Shown here in pieces: positions 27,599 to 34,498 of a stretch of DNA of 64,000 bases (position 1 is its first letter; every line of letters begins with the position of its first letter). Made by a program: the position numbers and the translations under genes. The stretch comes from Bifidobacterium sp. ESL0732. GTDB taxonomy: Bacteria; Actinomycetota; Actinomycetes; Actinomycetales; Bifidobacteriaceae. The notes beneath the pieces were generated by a model. That model was not told the DNA's origin. It worked only from the letters and a program-made list of their open reading frames with translations, and did no database searches. The stretch spans positions 1,178,001 through 1,242,000 of the forward strand of contig NZ_CP113920.1 of assembly GCF_029395535.1 (NCBI RefSeq), written 5' to 3'.

Positions 27599-28826
27599 CT
27601 TTGTTTTTATCCTTTACAAGTGAATTATTCTCTTCTGTTTCGTGATTTTCGGTTGTAGAGTTTGCATTGAGTTTTTCATCTTGTATCGGTTGTGATTCGG
27701 ATGAAGGTAATTCATTTAAATGTGCAGGATTAAGCTCAACTTTGTTTACTCTCCCTATCTGGACGATCTGCTTAACTATTGTTGGAAATTCGTCAATAAG
27801 CGTTTGAGAAATTTTATCTTTGGTTTCAAGATTTCCGTTGAGTCTAACAAACGTATTTCTTTCATCTAGCTCGTTATCAACTACGAAACTATTGAAAGAT
27901 TCGAGACATCTGATGCTGTCGTCTTGTTCACCCAACATGTTGAACCCATCGACTTGAACGCGTACCATGTTCATAATCGAAATGAGATCATTGAGAATTT
28001 CAAGTGCCTTTGCTGAGGACTCATCCTTTTCCCAAGCTGCATGGCCTTTTCCGGGTTCATGCTCTCGAATATATTCGAGATCTGTTTCGCATTGCCTCAT
28101 CAAACCATATTTACTTTCAGAAGCTGTTGAAATGGTCTCGAGCAACAATTGATTCCTCAATCTTGAATCATACGTTGATTGGGCAATTGAGAATTTCTCC
28201 CAAGTACTCTCGACCTTGGCAAGTCTGTCATTTTGCAACCCGATGCCAATCTGCTCAATACCAGTCTCTACGTTTTGAATTTCATTTAAAACTGCCGATA
28301 TTGCAGCCTGAGTCTCCAAATGTTGTAATGAACCTATTAATTCGGCATCTTTATCAACCTGATGAAGACGAATTTGTTTCCGTATCGTATTGTTCTTATC
28401 CATCAATACCGGCAGGACCTGATTGTTTTTATCGCGAGCAAAATGCAGTGTTCCATCGTCTATGAGTTTCTTGATATATGCCGGAACTGTTGCTTCAACA
28501 TTGAGAGACGAATCCTCAAAGGCCATTTTCCTAATTACTTGGGCAAGCGCGGGAAAGATTGTTTGTATTCTTTCCCAGTTACCGAAGAACTCGAATATAT
28601 GGTGGAGTGTAGGTTGGTCTATTGCAATTTTTCGATGGCTTATGACTTCTTTAGTGGGATCCCAATACTCAATCTCCACTAAAGAGGACTCCATTGATCC
28701 GGTAGATTCATGTTGTTGTTGCCCGATAGGAACATCTTTGCTGCTACCGGAAAAGCCACAAAAGGGGCATGAAAAAGCCTTATCCGAAATATGAGTCCCA
28801 CATTCTGGACAGGAAATCATACTCAT
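27579..28826 (-). CDS. Unknown zinc-ribbon, helix-rich protein
   Basis: Protein of 415 aa. It begins with a complete four-cysteine ribbon, CPEC (6-9) and CPFC (20-23), of the kind found at the start of many bacterial adaptor proteins. A linker, a YWDP segment and a mixed domain (about 50-165) follow. A long helical region (about 170-330) looks coiled-coil-like. The acidic, Asn/Glu-rich tail is probably disordered. There is no transmembrane helix or catalytic motif I recognise. AAAGGTG supports the start at 28826. The gene is AT-rich, lies beside tRNA-Pro and runs away from it. Role unknown; a two-gene accessory system such as defence or stress response is only a guess. Confidence 0.7.
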   Translation of the reverse strand: MSMISCPECGTHISDKAFSCPFCGFSGSSKDVPIGQQQHESTGSMESSLVEIEYWDPTKEVISHRKIAIDQPTLHHIFEFFGNWERIQTIFPALAQVIRKMAFEDSSLNVEATVPAYIKKLIDDGTLHFARDKNNQVLPVLMDKNNTIRKQIRLHQVDKDAELIGSLQHLETQAAISAVLNEIQNVETGIEQIGIGLQNDRLAKVESTWEKFSIAQSTYDSRLRNQLLLETISTASESKYGLMRQCETDLEYIREHEPGKGHAAWEKDESSAKALEILNDLISIMNMVRVQVDGFNMLGEQDDSIRCLESFNSFVVDNELDERNTFVRLNGNLETKDKISQTLIDEFPTIVKQIVQIGRVNKVELNPAHLNELPSSESQPIQDEKLNANSTTENHETEENNSLVKDKNKDANQKE

Positions 28827-28968
28827 GATTACACCTTTCGTATTTTTTTACTCTTATCAATTTATTCTAAAGGTTGCGAAATACCAATAATGACAAAGTA
28901 GAGATATTCAGCCTTGAAGTTATTTTATCCATTTAGACGAAACCAGTAGCGCCACGCCGTTGGCACTG

Positions 28969-28984
28969 ACAAAGTCGACTTTGT
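28969..28984. promoter_or_regulatory. Perfect 16-bp palindrome upstream of tRNA-Pro
   Basis: ACAAAGTCGACTTTGT is its own reverse complement. It lies between a possible -35 (TTGGCA at 28960-28965) and -10 (TGCTAA at 28984-28989) for the tRNA, so a bound protein could block tRNA transcription. It could instead be a recombinase or regulator site left by an element. Confidence 0.5.
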
Positions 28985-29016
28985 GCTAAACTTATCTCTT
29001 GGTGCTTTGCACTATT

Positions 29017-29090
<74 letters not shown>

Positions 29091-29099
29091 CGAGAAAAT

Positions 29100-29143
29100 C
29101 CTGAAATTCCAACGTTTTGAAGACATCGGGATTTCAGGCTTTT
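29100..29143 (+). terminator. Terminator of tRNA-Pro
   Basis: CCTGAAAT (29100-29107) pairs with ATTTCAGG (29131-29138), followed by CTTTTT. It starts 10 bases after the tRNA. Confidence 0.75.
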
Positions 29144-29213
29144 TCGTTTTCAGACACGATTAGACACGATGATCGCAGACCTCCGTCGTTTTCGGTCTAT
29201 AACCCGTAATTCA

Positions 29214-29285
29214 GGGTTCAAATCTCATCCGATCTACAAAAATCGTCTGAATTCCAATGGGTGAATACGACGGAATTTCGGGTTT
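29214..29285 (+). repeat. Degenerate copy of the tRNA-Pro 3' end and its terminator
   Basis: GGGTTCAAATCTCATCCGA resembles the tRNA's T arm and 3' end. About 15 bases later, TCTGAATTCC and GGAATTTCGGG echo the terminator stem at 29100-29138. The copy keeps the order and spacing of the original but is too decayed to form a tRNA. It may be an old attachment site or tandem-duplication scar. From here to 29458 I see nothing else except an AT-rich run at about 29380-29440. Confidence 0.55.
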
Positions 29286-29458
29286 GCGCTCAACCTAAAT
29301 TGTAGCAAGCGCGTCATCACTGGCGAATCCTCGACGGACACGAAATAAAGAAGGCCATCCAAAAACAACATATTGCACTTTTTAATAGATATTATTCTAT
29401 TTATTATTTTCGATAAATGATAAAATATATAATACTTTAAAATTGTTGGGGAATGCAC

Positions 29459-29851
29459 ATGATTGATCATTTGAGGATTCCAGTGTCTGATTTTGCGGTT
29501 TCATGCAAATTCTATATGGCCGTACTGTTTCTATATGGCCGTACTGTCGACACTCGGCTACGAAGTGGAAGATGAGGACACCGAGAAAGTTCGTTTTGCC
29601 GATGGTGACGGATTCCTGTATGTCATTGCAGCTCCGAAAGACGAACCCCGACGCCACGCCATCTGGCCTTCCACGCTCATAATGTAGACGAAGTAGGGAA
29701 ATTCTACCGTGCAGGGTTGGCTGCGGGAGGCCGAGATAACGGTGCCCCAGGACCGCGACCAGCATATGATGCAACCTATTATGCCGCTTTCTTGCTTGAC
29801 CCTGACGGCAACAATGTTGAGGCTGTCATCCATGATTATCGCCCGGAGTAA
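29459..29851 (+). pseudogene. Broken VOC (glyoxalase/bleomycin-resistance-fold) protein
   Basis: The frame starts MIDHLRIPVSDFAVSCKFY, a typical VOC opening with its metal-ligand histidine. It is then broken because TTCTATATGGCCGTACTGT (19 bases, 29510-29528) is repeated in tandem at 29529-29547. Removing one copy restores AVLSTLGYEVEDEDTEKV. A second frame change near 29650-29662 is needed to reach RHLAFHAHNVDEVGKFY and the end LLDPDGNNVEAVIHDYRPE, the classic VOC C-terminus with glutamate ligand. The whole gene, about 125 aa, is still recognisable, so the breaks are recent. The substrate is unknown. Confidence 0.8.
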
Positions 29852-29911
29852 ATGACCAGACAATGTTTTTCGTTGCAACTGCAGATGGACCTGTCTTTTC
29901 CATACAATTGA

Positions 29912-30049
29912 AAGTTGAACTATCCGGGTCATCAGGAGCTCAACGACGAAATCGGCGTGCAGATGCAGAACGTCTACACCGGAAAGACCGATGTAAATGG
30001 CGCGCTCAAGGCTATTGAGCAGGTCAATTCAGGCCTCGACCGCAAGTAG
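29912..30049 (+). pseudogene. C-terminal remnant of a sugar ABC transporter solute-binding protein
   Basis: From about 29912 the frame reads to a TAG at 30047-30049. Its tail (ELNDEIGVQMQNVYTGKTDV, then NGALKAIEQVNSGLDRK) is the usual end of family 1 extracellular sugar-binding proteins. No start, signal peptide or body is present, so the rest was deleted. It now lies directly behind the VOC pseudogene and keeps its own terminator. Confidence 0.65.
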
Positions 30050-30082
30050 ATGATCCGCCAGTAATCAATAACAGTCACTTAT

Positions 30083-30114
30083 GGTGGTGTCGATTCATTT
30101 CGACACCACCTTTT
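30083..30114 (+). terminator. Strong terminator after the solute-binding remnant
   Basis: GGTGGTGTCGA (30083-30093) and TCGACACCACC (30100-30110) form a perfect 11-bp stem with a 6-base loop, followed by TTTT. Confidence 0.85.
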
Positions 30115-30231
30115 GTATGTTTCCAGCAAGCTTTCAGAAAAGCTAGTAAAATCACAAATTATGCTTATCGGTTGTAGCCCCGAGCACTGCCGATGAAGAC
30201 ATGAAACATTCGACTACGAAAGAGGTGCGGT

Positions 30232-31662
30232 TTGGAAGACGCCTTCGAATCTTCTGCGCAAAAGATGCGTGAAGCGCATATGAGCGATGTGGCCATTGCA
30301 CAATTCAAAAGACTCTACGAGGAATGGCAACACAACGATGCCAGCAGCTGGATTCGTGAGGATGCGGTTGAGCCGCTGCAGAATGTTCCGAGTTTCCATG
30401 ACGTGTACAAGACCATCGACCACGATCAGGCTGTCCATGCCTTTGCAAAAACCGCTTTCCTCAAGTTGAACGGCGGGCTTGGCACCTCGATGGGACTTGA
30501 CAAGGCGAAGTCTCTCCTTCCGGTCCGCCGGCACAAGGCTCGGCCCATGCGTTTCATCGATATCATCATGGGCCAGGTGACCACCGCTCGGCAGCGTCTC
30601 AACGTGCCGCTTCCTCTGACGATGATGAACTCGTTCCGCACTTCAAAAGACACAATCGAAGCTCTCACGGAAAGTAAGACTTTCCATCAGAAAGACGTTC
30701 CACTCGAGATCGTGCAGCATCAGGAACCCAAAATCGACATTGAAACGGGCAAGCCAGCCGAATTTCCAGAAAATCCAGGATTGGAATGGTGCCCACCGGG
30801 GCACGGCGACCTGTTCTCCACCATCTGGGAATCTGGTCTGCTGGACATTTTGGAGAGCAAAGGCTTCGAATATCTTTTCATATCCAATTCCGATAACCTT
30901 GGGGCCCGTCCCTCGCGTACCCTGGCACAGTATTTCGAAAATACGGGCGCTCCGTTCATGGTGGAGGTCGCCAACCGCACCTACGCCGACCGCAAGGGCG
31001 GCCATTTCGTGCGAGACAAGGAGTCCGGCCGTCTGATTCTGCGCGAAATGACACAGGTCAATCCAGATGACAAGGAAGCGGCGGAAGATATCGAACGTCA
31101 TCCGTACTTCAATACCAACAGCATTTGGGTGCGTATCGACGCGTTGAAGACGAAGCTGAAGCAGTATGACGGGGTTTTGCCGCTGCCAATCATCCGCAAT
31201 TACAAGACGGTCGACCCTACGAATCCTGACACCGCGAAAGTGGTGCAACTGGAAACCGCGATGGGTGCCGCGATTGGTCTTTTTGACGGTGCCATCTGCG
31301 TGCAGGTAGATCGCATGCGTTTCCTGCCGGTTAAGACCACCGACGACCTCTTCATTATGCGTTCCGACCGCTTCCATTTGACCGATTCCTATGAGATGGA
31401 AGACGGCAATTACCTTTTCCCGGACGTGACGCTGGACCCGAAATATTACCGCAATATCGAGGGCTTCAACGACCGTTTCCCGTATGCTATACCCTCATTG
31501 GCCGCTGCCAATTCGGTGACTATCCATGGAGACTGGACTTTTGGACACGATGTCGTCTTCTACGGCGATGCGGTTTTGAAGGATCAGGGCAAGCCGAGCT
31601 ATGTGCCGAATGGGGAATTCGTCGGGCCACAGGGAATCGAACCTGACGAATGGCTTTGGTGA
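30232..31662 (+). CDS. UTP--glucose-1-phosphate uridylyltransferase, eukaryotic type
   Basis: Cytoplasmic enzyme of 476 aa making UDP-glucose, the hub for galactose (Leloir) use and glycan synthesis. LNGGLGTSMGLDKAKSLLPV (about residue 78) is the nucleotide-binding loop of the eukaryotic-type UGPase family, unrelated in sequence to E. coli GalU. ISNSDNLGARPS and NTNSIWV continue the fold. The start is TTG 30232 behind AGAGG; no earlier ATG is in frame. The gene stands alone between two strong terminators. Bifidobacteria are known to carry this type. Confidence 0.92.
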   Translation: MEDAFESSAQKMREAHMSDVAIAQFKRLYEEWQHNDASSWIREDAVEPLQNVPSFHDVYKTIDHDQAVHAFAKTAFLKLNGGLGTSMGLDKAKSLLPVRRHKARPMRFIDIIMGQVTTARQRLNVPLPLTMMNSFRTSKDTIEALTESKTFHQKDVPLEIVQHQEPKIDIETGKPAEFPENPGLEWCPPGHGDLFSTIWESGLLDILESKGFEYLFISNSDNLGARPSRTLAQYFENTGAPFMVEVANRTYADRKGGHFVRDKESGRLILREMTQVNPDDKEAAEDIERHPYFNTNSIWVRIDALKTKLKQYDGVLPLPIIRNYKTVDPTNPDTAKVVQLETAMGAAIGLFDGAICVQVDRMRFLPVKTTDDLFIMRSDRFHLTDSYEMEDGNYLFPDVTLDPKYYRNIEGFNDRFPYAIPSLAAANSVTIHGDWTFGHDVVFYGDAVLKDQGKPSYVPNGEFVGPQGIEPDEWLW

Positions 31663-31677
31663 TTCGCTAAACAGGGA

Positions 31678-31721
31678 GAACGAAATTGCAATACAGTAAA
31701 ACGTTGAATTTCGTTCTTTTT
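31678..31721 (+). terminator. Terminator after the UDP-glucose pyrophosphorylase gene
   Basis: GAACGAAATT (31678-31687) and AATTTCGTTC (31707-31716) pair perfectly, followed by five T. The rest of the gap to 31938 is AT-rich and should hold the promoter of the next operon; AATATAGAT near 31870 is a possible -10. Confidence 0.85.
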
Positions 31722-31938
31722 GTTGCTTATAGTTTCATTGATATCGCGGAAGTAGGATGCATTTCCGTGTTCTGTCAATGAATTGACTTCAAAAAGCTCA
31801 AAACACGCGGAAAAACGTGAGAAAAAGAATTAAATTTGCAAAAATCCGCAATTCACTGGAAAAAGCATCTAATATAGATAAGGATGCGCGTCAAAAGGCA
31901 CGCACTTTTACTTGAACATTAACGATACGTGAGGACTA

Positions 31939-33867
31939 ATGGCAGAAGGAAGCAACGGAAGGCGACGTTTTTCCGACAAGTGGGGCAAGCACGAATTGGA
32001 TGTGCTCGCTGTCCTATCATCTGCGTTCCCACAATGGTTGACTTCACGGCAGATAGCACAGCGCGTCAAAGCATATGCAGATTCGTACGGAGAACTTGCC
32101 GATCAGGCGGCAAAGGCAGCATTCGCCAAACAATTCCAGCGTGATCGTGCCAAGCTCGCTGCGATGGGCATTGCCATAGAATCCCGTCAACCGGAATATT
32201 CTTCGAAGTCTGAGGGACAGGATTTCGCATCCTATCGTCTGCAACTGGGGGATGAGCCGAGGGTACGTCTGCGCTTCAAGCAGGAAGACCTACCCGTGCT
32301 CGCCGCAGCGAACTATCTGGCACGTTCGATGTCGATTTCTTCATCGTCGGCGAAACACGAGGAACAACAGCACACTTCACGCACCGCACCGCGTGTGCCG
32401 CAGACTCCGACTCCGGGACTCGGGCTTGACTCGATTGCCCCAGGACTTGGCACCCAGCCGATTCCTGACAATCTGATGAAGGTGGTCGATCAACGACGTT
32501 TCGCCGCGACCATCGATGTGGACGGCGGACATATGAACGTCGCCTACACGGATTCTGATGACCTGGCCATGTTCATGCTTGAACATCCGGGTTCCTCGGT
32601 GGTTTCGCCCCAGGAGGCTGTGGATGCTTGGAACCGCAGACTCAATGCCGCGACTCAGTTCACTCTGGCCGATGAAAGCCAAGGTGAAATAGGGGAGACC
32701 ATTGTCACCCCGTCCATCAACAAGACGACGGTGAATGGCGAAGCCGATCGGGAAAACAGCAAATCCCATTCCAAGCGCAGTTCTTCGTTCCAAACCGGTA
32801 GCGAAGTTGATCGCCGCCTTCGTCTGATGCTGTTTCTTTCCGCACATCTTGGAGAGGAATATTCTTTGGAAGAGCTTGCGGAACGTTTCATCGGCGAGCC
32901 CAAGACCGAAGACGAAAAGAAAAAAGGCGTTGCTGTCATCCGCAAGGACATCAACACGCTGACCACAGTTTCGGACGATGGCGAGATGGCCGGCAGCCAG
33001 TTCTTCGACATCGATTGGTCGCTTTTGGACGCGGACGGCATCGTTTCGGCCACCAATTCCTTGGGTCTTGAGCGTCTGGCTGGTATCTCGCAGCAATATC
33101 TGAGCATGCTGACGGCTTCCGTGAGCTATCTGGCACATTCTTCTCTGCTTCCCATGGAGCAACGCGAGCAGGCCGAATCGTTGTATGTCCGTCTGCGTCA
33201 GCATGTCAAGCCGGGGGAGACCCCATGGCTTTCGCTGACTGGTTATGAGGTCGAGCCGCGCAGTTTCAGCGTGGTGAAGCGCGCCATTTCCACGGATTCG
33301 CTTCTGGATATGGAATACACCGACGGCACCGGCCGCACCCGGCGCAAACTCGTCGCCCCGTCCAAGATATTCGTGGATGAGGGTGTGTATTACGTAGCTG
33401 TCTGGACTGATGTGGCCAAGGCCGCTCCGAAAGACAAGAAGAAATTCGTCTCCAAAGATACGACCATCAACAAGGCCACCGGTGAACCACGCATCTGGCA
33501 GGTGTTGCGTCTTTCCCGCATCGAGAAGGCAGAACTTGTTGAGCCCACGACGCAGATCGATATTCCGGACGTTCCTGTGGCCGAGCTCCGCAAGTGGAGT
33601 TTCGACAACGGCACTCCTACGGTGTTCATCACAGACAAGCCTGATCTGCCGTTCATCAAGACGCTTCCAGGAGCGACGGTCGAGCGTTGTGGCGACGGAG
33701 AAAAAGTACATCTGACAGTTTCTTCGGATTCGTGGTTTGTCGCGTTTGCCATCGCGCATGCCCGCCACATCACGGCGGTCGCACCGGAACCGCTTCTTAC
33801 GATGATTGTGGCTCGTGCCCATCGTGAACTCAGCCTTGAGAACAATAGCAACCAGCAGGATAAATAG
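31939..33867 (+). CDS. pafBC: Fused PafB-PafC WYL-domain transcriptional regulator
   Basis: Regulator of 642 aa made of two PafB/PafC-like halves. The first has a winged helix (LDVLAVLSSAFPQWLTSRQIA), a poorly conserved centre, and a WCX-like end (FAATIDVDGGHMNVAY...). The second has a winged helix (LRLMLFLSAHLGEEYSLEELAERF in outline), a clear WYL core (LLDMEYTDGTGRTRRKLVAP; GVYYVAVW) and a final WCX domain. In mycobacteria PafBC activates the LexA-independent DNA-damage response, and its WYL domain is thought to sense nucleic acid. The two genes are separate there. GAGGAC precedes the start. It heads an operon with a membrane protein and HelY. Confidence 0.88.
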   Translation: MAEGSNGRRRFSDKWGKHELDVLAVLSSAFPQWLTSRQIAQRVKAYADSYGELADQAAKAAFAKQFQRDRAKLAAMGIAIESRQPEYSSKSEGQDFASYRLQLGDEPRVRLRFKQEDLPVLAAANYLARSMSISSSSAKHEEQQHTSRTAPRVPQTPTPGLGLDSIAPGLGTQPIPDNLMKVVDQRRFAATIDVDGGHMNVAYTDSDDLAMFMLEHPGSSVVSPQEAVDAWNRRLNAATQFTLADESQGEIGETIVTPSINKTTVNGEADRENSKSHSKRSSSFQTGSEVDRRLRLMLFLSAHLGEEYSLEELAERFIGEPKTEDEKKKGVAVIRKDINTLTTVSDDGEMAGSQFFDIDWSLLDADGIVSATNSLGLERLAGISQQYLSMLTASVSYLAHSSLLPMEQREQAESLYVRLRQHVKPGETPWLSLTGYEVEPRSFSVVKRAISTDSLLDMEYTDGTGRTRRKLVAPSKIFVDEGVYYVAVWTDVAKAAPKDKKKFVSKDTTINKATGEPRIWQVLRLSRIEKAELVEPTTQIDIPDVPVAELRKWSFDNGTPTVFITDKPDLPFIKTLPGATVERCGDGEKVHLTVSSDSWFVAFAIAHARHITAVAPEPLLTMIVARAHRELSLENNSNQQDK

Positions 33868-33951
33868 TTTTTGTATCCGAAATTGCCGATAACCGATTGA
33901 AAAGAATAATTCAATATTGAACAAAACCGCAAAACCGGAAAGGGGAGTCAC

Positions 33952-34419
33952 ATGCCTTGGTGGGGTTGGATTATCGTCGCGATAATCATGCTTGCGGCTC
34001 TTGCCGTTGGTCTCGTTTATGCCGGCATTCATGCGGTTCGTGCGGCTCATGGCGTCGCCGATACCGGTAAAGAGATTCAGAATTATCTCAATGCGATGCA
34101 GAAATCCGCACCGTCGAATGAAACCCATGAAAAGCCGCTGTTCACTCAGCCTCTTTCAACCGCTGCGCGTCGCTACAGTCTCGCACAAACCGAGGTGGAA
34201 CGTAGACGGATTACCCGGCATAATCGCCACGCAGAACGTTGGAGCATTTGGAGGCACAATCGCGTGCCGTTCACAGGAAACGTCCCGGCAGGAAGCAACC
34301 AAGCGGTTTCCCAGTCGTCAAATCAAGCTTTCGATGGAATCATGGCGGAAACTGAGACCTTGCAAGCGACACGCCTCGAAAAAGTACCAATCGAAATACA
34401 TCGAAGGTCAATTAGATGA
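33952..34419 (+). CDS. Small single-pass membrane protein in the tatA position
   Basis: Protein of 155 aa with one N-terminal transmembrane helix (about 5-28, starting MPWWGWIIVAIIMLAALAVG) and a basic, Arg/Gln-rich cytoplasmic part. In mycobacteria the gene between pafC and helY is tatA, followed by tatC. Here the helix and amphipathic segment after it (ADTGKEIQNYL) recall TatA in layout, but the helix lacks the hinge FG motif and no tatC follows. AAAGGGGAG makes the start secure. The function is unknown; a diverged TatA or an unrelated replacement are both possible. Confidence 0.65.
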   Translation: MPWWGWIIVAIIMLAALAVGLVYAGIHAVRAAHGVADTGKEIQNYLNAMQKSAPSNETHEKPLFTQPLSTAARRYSLAQTEVERRRITRHNRHAERWSIWRHNRVPFTGNVPAGSNQAVSQSSNQAFDGIMAETETLQATRLEKVPIEIHRRSIR

Positions 34420-34498
34420 CGGTTCTGCTGCCTTTTACGTGTATTTTGCCAACGTTTAAAAGCATATCCGTCTTTCACGAATCGACAGTTTCATCCCT

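Noticed and set aside
32377..34128. A 583-codon open frame on the minus strand over pafBC and the membrane gene
   Set aside because: It is a shadow of high-GC codon use. It spans two real genes and shows no domain.
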